Of a stretch of DNA of 64,000 nucleotides, positions 54,252-62,953 are shown one piece after another; position 1 is the first letter of the stretch; every line of letters starts with the position of its first letter. A program made the translations under genes and the position numbers. The notes below the pieces were generated by a model. The model searched no databases. It had not been told where the DNA came from and saw only the letters and a program-made list of their open reading frames with translations. Source of the DNA: Rubrivivax sp. (GTDB lineage: Bacteria; Pseudomonadota; Gammaproteobacteria; Burkholderiales; Burkholderiaceae_C); assembly GCA_004210455.1 (NCBI GenBank), contig SEFA01000019.1:1-64000 (forward strand), read 5' to 3'.

Positions 54252-56362
54252 GTCTCTATCCTGGGAAGCGTCGGTTGGCCGCGCTCGGCCAGCCAGGCTT
54301 CGAATTCTTCGGCGGGCATCGCCGGCGCGATCACCTCGCCCTGCAGCTCGTCGCAGCCCCATTCGGCCAGCAGATGCCATTGCCGCGCGTTGCGCACGCC
54401 CTCGGCGCCGACCCGCATGCCCAGCCCCTTGGCCATCTGCACCATGGCCCGCGTGATCGCGGCCGCGCCGCGATCGTCCGGCAGCACCGCGACGAAACTC
54501 TGGTCGATCTTGAGCTTGTCCAGCGGCAGCCGGATCAACTGGTTCAGCGCCGTGTAGCCGGTGCCGAAATCGTCGATCGAGATCGCCAGCCCCTGCGACC
54601 GCAGCGTCTGCAGCAGCTCGGGCAGACGGTCGATCTCCTCGGTGAGCATGCGCTCGGTGAGTTCCAGTTCCAGCCACTCGCCGGGCACGCCCGCCGTCTT
54701 CAACACGTGGGCCACCGACTTCGAGAAGCTGGCCAGCCGGAACTGCATGCTCGACAGGTTCACCGCGATCGGGATCGCGGCAATGCCGCGTTCGTGCCAG
54801 GTGCGCGTCTGCCGCGCGGCCTCGTACATGACCCACTCACCCAGCGGCAGCATCAGGCGGTGACGCTCGGCCACGACGATGAAGGCGTCGGGCGTCAGCA
54901 GCCCTCGCTCCGGATGGCGCCAGCGCAGCAGCGCCTCGGCACCCACCAGTTCACCGGTGCGCGCGTCGACCTGCGGTTGATAGAAGAGCACGAACTGGTC
55001 GGCCGTCAGCGCCTGCGCCAGTTCGGTCTCGAGCACCAGGTCCGCGTAGGCGTTCTCGGCCATCGCGTGCTCGAAGAAGCGGTAGGTCGCGCGTCCCGCG
55101 GTCTTCGCGAGGTACATCGCGGTGTCGGCGTGCTGCAGCAGTTCCTCGGGCGAGTCGCCGTGCTCCGGGTACATCGCCACGCCGATCGACGGCGTCACCG
55201 ACAGGTCGCGGCCGTCCGCCTGCACCGGCACTTCGACGACGCTCAGCAGCGCGTTCAACACCGTCTGCACGTCCTTGCGCTGGTGCACGTCGTCGAGCAG
55301 CACGACGAACTCGTCGCCGCCGAAGCGCGCCACCAGGTCGCTGCCGCGCAGCCCGCCGCGCAGGCGCTCGGAGACCGTGCGCAGCACGCGGTCGCCTTCC
55401 AGGTGACCCAGCGAGTCGTTGACCCGCTTGAAGTTGTCGAGGTCGATGAACAGCAGCGCGGCGCGGCGCGCGTTGCCCAGGGCGAGCCGCTCGCGCAGCC
55501 GCTCCATGAAGGTCGAGCGGTTCAGCAGCCCCGTCAGCGGATCGTGCTGCGCGAGGTGCTGGATGCGCGCCAGCGCCTCCAGGTGCGGGCGCAGGTCGCG
55601 GACGATGGTCATCCGCAGCCGCTCGCCGTTGCGCCACAGGGTCCGCACGATGAATTCGACATCGATGCGCTCGCCGCTGCGATGCAGGATCGCGGTCGCG
55701 TAACGCGTCTCCTTGCCGCTCATCATCACGTCGCGCACGGTGTCGACCTGGTCCGGCGCGATCATCGACAACGCCGAGCGCCCCACCAATTCCTCGAGCG
55801 CGTAGCCCACCAGCTCGCACAGCGGCGGGTTGACGTCGGTCATCACGCCGTCGCGGTGGAAGACGATGCCCTCCATCGACGCCTGCATGAACTTGCCCAT
55901 GCGCTCCTCGGAGTCGCGCGCGGCCAGTTCCGCCTCGCGGAAGCGGGTGATGTCGGAGATCAGCACGAAGCTGGACTGCACCTCGTCCGCCCCCGGCGGC
56001 ACGTAGGGAATGAGGTTGACCTCGATCCAGCGCGGGCTGCCGTCGCGGCGCTCCAGCCGGCGTTCGTAGCTGACGCTCACGCGCTCGTGCAGCACGCGCT
56101 GCACGTGAGGCTCGATCTCCTGCGAGGCCTCCTCGCCGATGATCTGCGCGAAGGTGCGGCCCAGCACGCTGACCTCGTCCAGACCGAAGCTGCGCGCGTA
56201 CTGGCGGTTGGCGAAGCGGCAGGTGCGGGTGGCGGCGTCGAAGACCGCGATCAGCACCGGCACGTTGTCCGCGAGCAGCCGGAACTGCGCGGCCTGGTCC
56301 TCGGCGGAGGGCGCCGGCGTGGCCGGCGTGGCCGGCGGCAAGGGCGGCACCGGCGCGTTCAT
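54248..56362 (-). CDS. PAS-PAS-GGDEF-EAL c-di-GMP signalling protein
   Basis: 704 residues, cytosolic (no membrane segment). PAS 1 about 25-145 and PAS 2 about 150-265; GGDEF at 348-352 intact with I-site RGSD at 339-342; EAL at 476-478 with the catalytic set VNLSSMQF, ELTER, SIDDFGTGY, LDKLKID, AEG and LQGE. In the loop after ELTE the usual Ser is Arg, and QGY is QGE. Both domains look capable, so the protein may be bifunctional. It directly adjoins udg upstream and overlaps the midA-like gene downstream. Confidence 0.94.
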   Translation of the reverse strand: MNAPVPPLPPATPATPAPSAEDQAAQFRLLADNVPVLIAVFDAATRTCRFANRQYARSFGLDEVSVLGRTFAQIIGEEASQEIEPHVQRVLHERVSVSYERRLERRDGSPRWIEVNLIPYVPPGADEVQSSFVLISDITRFREAELAARDSEERMGKFMQASMEGIVFHRDGVMTDVNPPLCELVGYALEELVGRSALSMIAPDQVDTVRDVMMSGKETRYATAILHRSGERIDVEFIVRTLWRNGERLRMTIVRDLRPHLEALARIQHLAQHDPLTGLLNRSTFMERLRERLALGNARRAALLFIDLDNFKRVNDSLGHLEGDRVLRTVSERLRGGLRGSDLVARFGGDEFVVLLDDVHQRKDVQTVLNALLSVVEVPVQADGRDLSVTPSIGVAMYPEHGDSPEELLQHADTAMYLAKTAGRATYRFFEHAMAENAYADLVLETELAQALTADQFVLFYQPQVDARTGELVGAEALLRWRHPERGLLTPDAFIVVAERHRLMLPLGEWVMYEAARQTRTWHERGIAAIPIAVNLSSMQFRLASFSKSVAHVLKTAGVPGEWLELELTERMLTEEIDRLPELLQTLRSQGLAISIDDFGTGYTALNQLIRLPLDKLKIDQSFVAVLPDDRGAAAITRAMVQMAKGLGMRVGAEGVRNARQWHLLAEWGCDELQGEVIAPAMPAEEFEAWLAERGQPTLPRIET

Positions 56363-57268
56363 TCAGTCCGTCCCGGCCGTTGATGGCGTGGCCCCCGGCG
56401 CGGCGCTTTCATCGCGCGGCGGCGACTCCTCCAGCGTCTTCAGCGCCAGGCAGAGGTCCTCCCACGCGCGCGCCTTGTCCGGCAGGTTGCGCAGCAGGTA
56501 GGCGGGGTGATAGGTGACCACCAGCGGCACGCCCTGATAGCGATGGACGCGCCCGCGCAACTTGCCGATCGGCTCCTGGCTGCGCAGCAGCTGCTGCACC
56601 GCGAAGCGGCCCATCGCCAGGATGATGCGCGGCTGGATCAGCTCGATCTGGCGCTGCAGGAAGGGCTCGCACTGCGCGAGCTCCGACGGGTCCGGATTGC
56701 GGTTGCGCGGCGGCCGGCACTTCAGCGTGTTGGCGATGTAGACCTGACGCTCCGGCGTGCCTTCGCCGCGGCTCAGGCCGACCGCGCGCAGCATGCTGTC
56801 CAGCAGCTTGCCGGCGGCACCGACGAAGGGCTCGCCCTGCAGGTCCTCCTGCTCGCCCGGCGCTTCGCCGACGACCATCCAGTGCGCGCGCTCGTTGCCG
56901 ACGCCGAAGACGGTGTTCTTGCGCGACTCGCACAGGCTGCAGGCGCGGCACGCGGCGACCTCGTCGCGCAGGCCGGGCCAGTCCAGCCGGGCGATGGTTT
57001 CGCGCGCCACGCCGCGGGCCTGGGCGAGCGCGGCATCGACCGCGGCCGCCGCGGTCACGGGAGCGACCGCACGCGCCGGGGCCGGCGCGGCGATCGGGGG
57101 TCTTGCCGGCGCGGCCACCACGCGAGGCGGCGCGGGCGGCGCGGGCGGCGCGGGCGCTTCGGCGACGGCCACGTCCGACTCGATCAACGGCGCCTCGACC
57201 ACCACGGGCGTCCACAGCTTGAGGCCCATCGCCTCCAGCATGGCGCGTTGACGTTCGTTCCAGCTCAT
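56363..57268 (-). CDS. Uracil-DNA glycosylase, family 4 type (iron-sulfur)
   Basis: 301 residues. A long Ala/Pro-rich linker (30-75) precedes the catalytic domain with EVAACRACSLCESRKNTVFG (first Cys pair of the 4Fe-4S cluster), MVVGEAPGEQEDLQGEPFVGAAG (GEAPG catalytic motif), NTLKCRPPRNRNPDP and CEPFLQRQI (other cluster Cys), and VTYHPAYLLRN. It removes uracil from DNA. It overlaps rimI by four bases; its stop adjoins the GGDEF-EAL start. Fusion of an N-terminal linker is common in betaproteobacteria. Confidence 0.92.
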   Translation of the reverse strand: MSWNERQRAMLEAMGLKLWTPVVVEAPLIESDVAVAEAPAPPAPPAPPRVVAAPARPPIAAPAPARAVAPVTAAAAVDAALAQARGVARETIARLDWPGLRDEVAACRACSLCESRKNTVFGVGNERAHWMVVGEAPGEQEDLQGEPFVGAAGKLLDSMLRAVGLSRGEGTPERQVYIANTLKCRPPRNRNPDPSELAQCEPFLQRQIELIQPRIILAMGRFAVQQLLRSQEPIGKLRGRVHRYQGVPLVVTYHPAYLLRNLPDKARAWEDLCLALKTLEESPPRDESAAPGATPSTAGTD

Positions 57269-57762
57269 GCGGCGGGCTCCGTCAGGCGCAAGGTCATGAG
57301 GACCGCATCCTCGCGACCGTCCGCGCCGGGGTAGTAGCCGCGACGCAGGCCGCTCTGCACGAAGCCGTAACGCTCGTACAGCCGGCGCGCGCGGACGTTG
57401 CTCTCGCGGACCTCCAGCCACACCTGGTGGCAGCCGCGCGCCCGGGCCAGCAGGCCCAGCGCGTCGAGCATGCGCCGCGCCAGCCCCTGCCCTTGCCGCT
57501 CCGGCGTCACGGTGATGTTGAGCAGGTGCATCTCGTCGATCACCTGCATGGCGAGGAAGTAGCCGCACAGACGCGCCTGTTCGTCGCGCATGACGAAACC
57601 GGCGTAGCCCGCGGCCATCGAATCGATGAAGTTGCCGCGCGTCCAGGGATGGCTGTAGGAGACGGACTCGATCGCCATCACCTCGTCGAGGTCGAGCGCG
57701 CGCAGGGGCTGCAGCGACTGCAGCGACGGCGGCCAGGCCAGATCGCGGGGTTGGGCGCTCAT
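57265..57762 (-). CDS. rimI: Ribosomal protein S18 alanine N-acetyltransferase
   Basis: 165 residues. GNAT fold: IESVSYSHPWTRGNFIDSMAAGY, LLNITVTPERQGQGLARRML (acetyl-CoA loop QGQGLA), WLEVRESNVRARRLYERYGF and RRGYYPGADGREDAVLM. It acetylates the N-terminus of S18. It lies between tsaB and udg with four-base overlaps at both ends; tsaB-rimI adjacency is highly conserved. Confidence 0.94.
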   Translation of the reverse strand: MSAQPRDLAWPPSLQSLQPLRALDLDEVMAIESVSYSHPWTRGNFIDSMAAGYAGFVMRDEQARLCGYFLAMQVIDEMHLLNITVTPERQGQGLARRMLDALGLLARARGCHQVWLEVRESNVRARRLYERYGFVQSGLRRGYYPGADGREDAVLMTLRLTEPAA

Positions 57763-58493
57763 CTCGTCGTCGCTCCCTTGGCGGCTTCGCGCTCGGCGGT
57801 CGTCAGCGCCACCTTGTCGCGCACGTACAGCGGCAGCGCGTTGGCGGCGTCTTCCGCCAGACCCGCATCGAAGGCCTGCCGCGCGAGCGCGCCCAGCGCG
57901 CGGGCGCGCGAGGCGGTCGCAGGGAAGCGGCGGGCGTTGCCGGTATCCAGTTCGAAGGCGCCCAGCGCGGAGCCGGCGACGATGGTCGGCGGCTCCTCGC
58001 GCCACAGCACCTGCAGCGGGTCGAGGTCGGTCAGCAGCGGCTCGACGACCGTGGTCCAGCGCGCGCCGTTCCAGCGATAGCGGCCGAGGTAGATCTGGTT
58101 CATGCGGGCGTCCATGGCGACCCACACGTCGAGCGAGGCATCGCCCGGATTGCCTGGATCACCTGCAGCGAGCAGCTGCTGGCGCACGTCTTCGGCGACC
58201 AGCATCAGGCTGTCCAGCGCCAGCACCGGCTTGCCCGCGCCGAACGCCAGGCCCTGCGCCACCGAGCACGCCGTACGCAGTCCCGTGAACGCACCGGGTC
58301 CGCGGCCGAAGCCGACGGCGTCGACGGCGGCCAGCGGCAGGCCGGCCTGCTTCAGCAGCGCCATCACATCGGGGACCAGACGCTGGGAGGCCAGCGCCCC
58401 GCCATCGGCGTCCACAAAAGCATCATGGCCCTGGCCCACGAGGGCCAGAGCCATGTGTTCGGTCGAGCTATCCAGGGCCAGCAACACGCTCAT
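57759..58493 (-). CDS. tsaB: tRNA N6-threonylcarbamoyladenosine synthesis protein TsaB
   Basis: 244 residues. The ASKHA fold start LLALDSSTEHMALAL, then GFGRGPGAFTGLRTACSVAQGLAFGAGKPV, the TsaB signature, and VWVAMDARMNQIYLGRY. TsaB scaffolds TsaD and TsaE in the last step of t6A tRNA modification. The first-step enzyme gene (tsaC) is at 62 kb. It heads the chain tsaB-rimI-udg-GGDEF/EAL-midA-like. Confidence 0.94.
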   Translation of the reverse strand: MSVLLALDSSTEHMALALVGQGHDAFVDADGGALASQRLVPDVMALLKQAGLPLAAVDAVGFGRGPGAFTGLRTACSVAQGLAFGAGKPVLALDSLMLVAEDVRQQLLAAGDPGNPGDASLDVWVAMDARMNQIYLGRYRWNGARWTTVVEPLLTDLDPLQVLWREEPPTIVAGSALGAFELDTGNARRFPATASRARALGALARQAFDAGLAEDAANALPLYVRDKVALTTAEREAAKGATTR

Positions 58494-58587
58494 GTCTGAA
58501 GTGTAGTGGCCCGGGACCTCGCGGAGCGGGGAGATCCCCAGACCCCGTGAGGCCCGATGCCGGCCGGTCGTCCGATCGGACGTCCGA

Positions 58588-59286
58588 TCAGAACGAGTAA
58601 CCCAGCGACAGCGTGTACACCACCGGACGGAAGTTGATGTCCGTGTGCAGCTCTTCCACGCCGTCCTTGGTCGTCGTGTACGAGCGCATCTTGCTGCGCA
58701 CGTCCGCGTAGGCGACCGTCGCGTTCAGCGACCACTGCTTCGTGTAGGCCACGGTGAAGCCCGCGTGGGCGGCGAGGCCCCACGAGTTCTCCAGGGTGAT
58801 GCGGGTCGGGCCGCCGCTGATCGCGTCGCCGGTGGGCGTGCTGCGCTTCTTCTCGAAGTAGGTGTAGTTCACACCCGCACCGACGAAGGGGTGGAACTTC
58901 GGGAGCCACTCACCGAGGTGGTAGTTCACGAAGGCCGTCGGCGGCATCTGGCGCACGACCGCGATCTGGCCGGCGTTGGCGAGCACGCCGTTGCCGTAGA
59001 TCTTGTGCGACGGCGGGATGCCCAGCGCCAGTTCCGCGCTCCAGCGCGGGGCGAAGCGGTAGGTGTAGCCGAAGCCCGTGGTGGTCGCGTCGCCGACGCG
59101 GATCTGCGCGCCCGGCGCCGGGAACTGGCGGCTGCCGCCTTCCAGCGGCCCGGCCTTGCTGTTCACGTCGATGTGCGCCAGGCCCAGGTAGACCGTGTGC
59201 GTGCCGACCGCCGGTTCCTCGGCGCGGGCGGCGCCCGCCAGCGCCATCAGCGAGGCGGCCAGGATGAGGGTGATGTTCTTCTTCAT
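58588..59286 (-). CDS. OmpW family outer-membrane protein, second copy
   Basis: 232 residues. Signal peptide MKKNITLILAASLMALAGAARA. Barrel strands include YLGLAHIDVNSKAGPL, YTYRFAPRWSAELALGIPPSH, PPTAFVNYHLGEW, FHPFVGAGVNYTYF and a terminal VVYTLSLGYSF ending in Phe. It differs from the 40.4 kb copy but shares the SHKIYGNG/RHKLYSNG element. It is 30 bases downstream of the secreted lipase-like gene, suggesting one transcript. Confidence 0.92.
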   Translation of the reverse strand: MKKNITLILAASLMALAGAARAEEPAVGTHTVYLGLAHIDVNSKAGPLEGGSRQFPAPGAQIRVGDATTTGFGYTYRFAPRWSAELALGIPPSHKIYGNGVLANAGQIAVVRQMPPTAFVNYHLGEWLPKFHPFVGAGVNYTYFEKKRSTPTGDAISGGPTRITLENSWGLAAHAGFTVAYTKQWSLNATVAYADVRSKMRSYTTTKDGVEELHTDINFRPVVYTLSLGYSF

Positions 59287-59316
59287 GAATGATGTCTCCG
59301 TGCTGGTCGTCGGCGA

Positions 59317-60714
59317 TTAAGGCTGAGCAGCCAGGACCGATTGGAAGAAGCCGCGCGCCAGCGCGTTGCAGAACGGCGGGACCAGCGTGCCGTGATAGGC
59401 GGCCTGGACCGCCGCTTCACCCGCCGCGCCACCACCCTTGGCGGCGGACGTGGCGTTCTTTGCCTGGGCGAAGCCGCCCGCGATCGTTGCCGCCGTCACC
59501 TGGCCGGCCCAGGCCATCGAGGCCGCGCTTTCCAGGTTGGAGGCCGGGTACAGCTTGCCGCGCGAGCCGAAGTCGGCCTGTGCCTGCAGCGTGTTGGTGA
59601 AGAACACCGTCGGGTCGCCCGAGCCGCCGCACAGCGCGACCGGCGCCTTCGGCGTCCAGCCCAGCAGCGTGTTGGTCTGCAGCGCCTTGCGGAAGTTCGA
59701 GGTCGGGTACGCGGTCTTGAACGCCGGATTCAGCAGGCCACCGGTGCCGAACAGGTTGGTGAAGGTCGGATCGTTCGGCAGCTTGCCTTCCTCGATCAGC
59801 GTCTGGACCGACTTCTTCGACGGGAACAGCGTTTCGGCCGTCGCGGCGAACTGCGAGGCGTACACGTCCGTCGGAGCGGCGTAGATGTTGCCGTAGGCCT
59901 TCTGGTAGCTGGTCAGCATCAGCGGCAGGAACAGCGTCGCGCCGGCGTTGACCGGGCCGGTGGTGACGATCGTGTCGCCGAAGCCCACCAGGTTGTACGG
60001 ACCGGACATCGGCGCGGCGGCGGTCACCGGGAACTCGGTGCCGTAGTCGCGCTCCATGACCTTCTGCGTGGCCATCGCCACGTGGCCGCCCTGCGAGTAG
60101 CCGGCCAGCAGCAGCTTGGCCGACGGCTTGACCGCGCTCTCGGCGGCCAGATGGGTCTTGGCCGCGCGCATCGCGTCGATCATCTCGATCGCGGACTGTT
60201 CGGCGTTCAGGTAGGACGTGTACTGGGCGCCGGAGCGGTCGTAGCCGAGATAGTTCGGCGCCACGACGATGAAGCCCTGGGCGGCGTAGAACGCCGCGAT
60301 CAGCGACCCTTCGGCGTTGTTCGTGAGGTCGGCGATGTTGTAGGCCTGGTCCGTCGTCGTGCCGTGGGCGTAGAGCACCACCGGGCGGTCGCCGGTGCAG
60401 GCGGCACCGGTGCCGGCCGGCACCAGCACGGCGGCCGAGGCGGTGGCCGGGAGGCCTTGGGGATCACGCGTCCAGTAGTAGACGTAGCGCACGTCCACGT
60501 CGCAGGCGGCCTTGCCGCTGATCGGCTGGATGCCCTTGGCCAGGGTGCCCGCGTCGATCTGGGCGGCGGTCGCCGCGCCGGCCTTCAGGCCGAGTTCCAG
60601 CGTGCCGCGCGCCGGCGGCGGATCGTCGCTCGAAGGATTGCTGCCGCCGCCGCAGGCGCTCAGCATGGCCACGGCGGCCAGCGTCAGGCTGGCCAGTTTG
60701 AATTGGCTGTTCAT
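59317..60714 (-). CDS. Secreted lipoprotein alpha/beta hydrolase (lipase-like)
   Basis: 465 residues. The signal ends in lipobox LSAC (Cys21), with GGGS after it. Alpha/beta hydrolase: PVVLYAHGTTTDQ (oxyanion region), FIVVAPNYLGYDRSG, and the nucleophile elbow AGYSQGGHVAM (Ser207). It resembles secretory lipases/triacylglycerol esterases. ATG 60714 is chosen because a longer frame would run through the promoter. A palindrome of TetR-operator type lies about 65 bases upstream. OmpW follows. Confidence 0.88.
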   Translation of the reverse strand: MNSQFKLASLTLAAVAMLSACGGGSNPSSDDPPPARGTLELGLKAGAATAAQIDAGTLAKGIQPISGKAACDVDVRYVYYWTRDPQGLPATASAAVLVPAGTGAACTGDRPVVLYAHGTTTDQAYNIADLTNNAEGSLIAAFYAAQGFIVVAPNYLGYDRSGAQYTSYLNAEQSAIEMIDAMRAAKTHLAAESAVKPSAKLLLAGYSQGGHVAMATQKVMERDYGTEFPVTAAAPMSGPYNLVGFGDTIVTTGPVNAGATLFLPLMLTSYQKAYGNIYAAPTDVYASQFAATAETLFPSKKSVQTLIEEGKLPNDPTFTNLFGTGGLLNPAFKTAYPTSNFRKALQTNTLLGWTPKAPVALCGGSGDPTVFFTNTLQAQADFGSRGKLYPASNLESAASMAWAGQVTAATIAGGFAQAKNATSAAKGGGAAGEAAVQAAYHGTLVPPFCNALARGFFQSVLAAQP

Positions 60715-60779
60715 TCGGACTTCTCCAGGGGTTGTCTCCGTCGTCTGCACCGTCCCCGGCATCGCGGTCGGCACTAAAT

Positions 60780-60793
60780 CGAACGGTCGTTCG
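60780..60793. promoter_or_regulatory. Candidate TetR-type operator before the lipase-like gene
   Basis: CGAACG (60780-60785) and CGTTCG (60788-60793) separated by two bases, followed by a T-rich run. The 6-2-6 dyad with AACG/CGTT cores is typical of TetR/AcrR operators, including those of lipid-responsive regulators. No tetR gene is adjacent. Confidence 0.4.
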
Positions 60794-60968
60794 TTTTTCT
60801 CAGGGATCACTTTAAGCGCACGTCCGGCGGCGCTTACAAAAGGAAAACCCTGACAAGCCACAGCATGCCAGGGTCGGGGGGACGACGGACGCACAACCTG
60901 ACCCCTTCGAGGCGCGGCTGCAACACTCCGTCATCCGGCTGCGCGCGATGCGCGCGGTGGATTCGTCC

Positions 60969-61907
60969 TCAGAACGGGTTGTTGGTGGCCCGGTTGATGG
61001 CCTGCGATGCCATGTTGTTGTGCATCACCGGCCCGACCAGCACGTTGCTGGCCCACATGTGGGTGGCGGAGGTGGCGTTGGCCACCAGCGTCTTGTCGGT
61101 GCAGACCGGCGGCAGCGAGCTCGCCAGGCAGGCGACATCGGCCGAGTTCGACGCGGAGTACAGCGTCGGATAGCGGCTCATCGTGCCCATCAGCTCATCG
61201 GTCAGGATGAGGCCGATGTAGTGGCCGTCGTTGCGGATCTTCAGGCGCAGGCCGGCGTTGAAGCGGCGCGACAGCTCGGTCAGCAGCGCGGCGCGGTCGG
61301 TGTCCGCGTGGACCGCCTTCTCGCGGAACGCGAACGGCGACAGGCCCAGGTCCTGCACGGTGGACAGGATGATGCGGCCGTTGGCGTCGACGATGCGGTT
61401 GACCTGCGCGGCCAGCAGTTCGCCGCGCGCCTGCGCCGCGTTGCCCAGCGTGGCGGCGTCCTGCGCCGGGTACTGGGCGTACAGCTCCAGGAGATCATTG
61501 GCGCCGGCCAGGATGGTGACCAGGTCCTTCGGATTGAAGCCGTCGAGCGCGAACTGGCGGTCGATCTGCGCCTGGACGTCGGCGACCTTGGCGTCGGCGG
61601 CCGCGTACATGCGCGCGGTCGGCGTGGCCAGCTTGTCCGGATTGCATTCGCCGAACACCAGGCCGAAATGCCCCGCGACCTGCTGCGTCCACACCTGGTT
61701 CAAGGTGCAGGTCACGGCCGACGTGGTCGCGTCGGTGCCGTTGATGGAGTACTTGGTGCCGTCGGCGCGGATGGTGCTCGTCTCGTCGCCGAAGGCGAGG
61801 ACGCGCGTCGGACGGAAGGGGTCGATCTGCTCGCCGCCGCCACCGCAGGCCGCCAGCATCGCGGTCGCACCCAGCAGGACGGCCAGGTGGCGCTTCACAC
61901 TCTTCAT
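60969..61907 (-). CDS. SGNH/GDSL-like lipoprotein with altered catalytic motif
   Basis: 312 residues. Lipobox LAAC (Cys21), then GGGGEQIDPF. The SGNH-type layout is clear: block I VLAFGDETSTI (40-43 GDET), block III ILAGANDLLELY (GxND), and a late ATHMWAS. The nucleophile Ser of GDSL is Glu here, so ordinary esterase chemistry is doubtful; either another Ser acts or this is a binding protein. Start ATG 61907. Its stop lies 254 bases before the lipase-like gene on the same strand. Confidence 0.75.
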   Translation of the reverse strand: MKSVKRHLAVLLGATAMLAACGGGGEQIDPFRPTRVLAFGDETSTIRADGTKYSINGTDATTSAVTCTLNQVWTQQVAGHFGLVFGECNPDKLATPTARMYAAADAKVADVQAQIDRQFALDGFNPKDLVTILAGANDLLELYAQYPAQDAATLGNAAQARGELLAAQVNRIVDANGRIILSTVQDLGLSPFAFREKAVHADTDRAALLTELSRRFNAGLRLKIRNDGHYIGLILTDELMGTMSRYPTLYSASNSADVACLASSLPPVCTDKTLVANATSATHMWASNVLVGPVMHNNMASQAINRATNNPF

Positions 61908-61929
61908 GAACTCTCCAAATCTCGAAAAC

Positions 61930-62949
61930 TCAGCGGGGCGCGAAGGCCGCCGCCGCGCGGGACAAGCGGTCCCGCACCCCATCCCAGGCGGCCTCTTGCG
62001 GGGGCGCCTCGATCCAGATCTCCGTCGCGCCGGCCGCGTCCAGCTCGCGCAGGACGGCAAACAGCTGACGCGCCGCGGCGCGCGCCTGGGCCGGCATGGC
62101 CCGGTGCAGCGCCGGAGCGTCCGCCCCATCGAAGGACGTGCGGGAATATACCGCCAGCCCCGCCGGCGGCTCGGACGACAACGCTTCCCGCAGCGTTTCG
62201 GTGGACATCAGCCGGACCGTCGCCCGCGGCGCGTAATGCGCGGCCAGTGTGCCCGACGCGCGTGGCGCCCGGGCATCGGGCGCTTGTAAAGGAAGGCCCG
62301 CGGCGGCTTCCAGCTGTTCCGGCGTCAGCACGCCGGGGCGCAGCAGCACCAGGCCGCCGCGGCTGACGTCGACGATCGTCGATTCGATGCCCACGTCGCA
62401 AGGACCGCCGTCCAGCACGGTCAGACCGGGGTCGAACTCGTCGGCGACATGCGCGGCGGTGGTCGGGCTGACGCGGCCGAAGCGGTTGGCGCTCGGCGCG
62501 GCCAGACCTTCGACGCCGAGGGCGCGGCACTCCGCCATGAGCGCGCGGAAGACCGGATGCGACGGGCAGCGCAAACCCACCGTGTCCTGGCCGCCGGCGG
62601 CCGCGGCGGCGATCCCGGGCACGCGCCGGACGATCAAGGTCAGCGGGCCGGGCCAGAAGGCCTCGATCAATCGATGGGCGACCGGTGGCAGGTCCTGCCC
62701 GAACACGCGGGCGCCCTGCTCGTCGAGCACATGCACGATCAGCGGGTGATCGCTCGGGCGCCCCTTGGCGGCGAAGATCTTCGCGACGGCGCCGTCCTGG
62801 TCGGCGCGCGCCGCCAGGCCATAGACGGTCTCGGTCGGCACGCCCGCCAGTTCCCCTCCGGCCAGGACGCGCGCGGTCGCCCGCACCGCCTCGGGGGACT
62901 GGCCGTCGAGCACCCGGGAGCCGGCGTCCGTCGCCACGTCTTTCACCAC
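61930..62949 (-). CDS. tsaC: L-threonylcarbamoyladenylate synthase (Sua5 type)
   Basis: 339 residues from GTG 62949; GTG 62946 or ATG 63012 (overlapping purK by 59 bases) are alternatives. YrdC domain: GVPTETVYGLAARADQ, IFAAKGRPSDHPLIVHV (KxR..S), FWPGPLTLIVRR and GLAAPSANRFGRVSPTTAAHV. A C-terminal Sua5 domain (about 210-339) makes it the long form. It makes threonylcarbamoyl-AMP, the first step of t6A. It lies directly after purK, a common betaproteobacterial order. Confidence 0.92.
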   Translation of the reverse strand: MVKDVATDAGSRVLDGQSPEAVRATARVLAGGELAGVPTETVYGLAARADQDGAVAKIFAAKGRPSDHPLIVHVLDEQGARVFGQDLPPVAHRLIEAFWPGPLTLIVRRVPGIAAAAAGGQDTVGLRCPSHPVFRALMAECRALGVEGLAAPSANRFGRVSPTTAAHVADEFDPGLTVLDGGPCDVGIESTIVDVSRGGLVLLRPGVLTPEQLEAAAGLPLQAPDARAPRASGTLAAHYAPRATVRLMSTETLREALSSEPPAGLAVYSRTSFDGADAPALHRAMPAQARAAARQLFAVLRELDAAGATEIWIEAPPQEAAWDGVRDRLSRAAAAFAPR

Positions 62950-62953
62950 ACCG

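Noticed and set aside
54116-56383. 755-codon plus-strand frame opposite the GGDEF-EAL gene
   Set aside because: Antisense to intact PAS, GGDEF and EAL motifs; no domain of its own.
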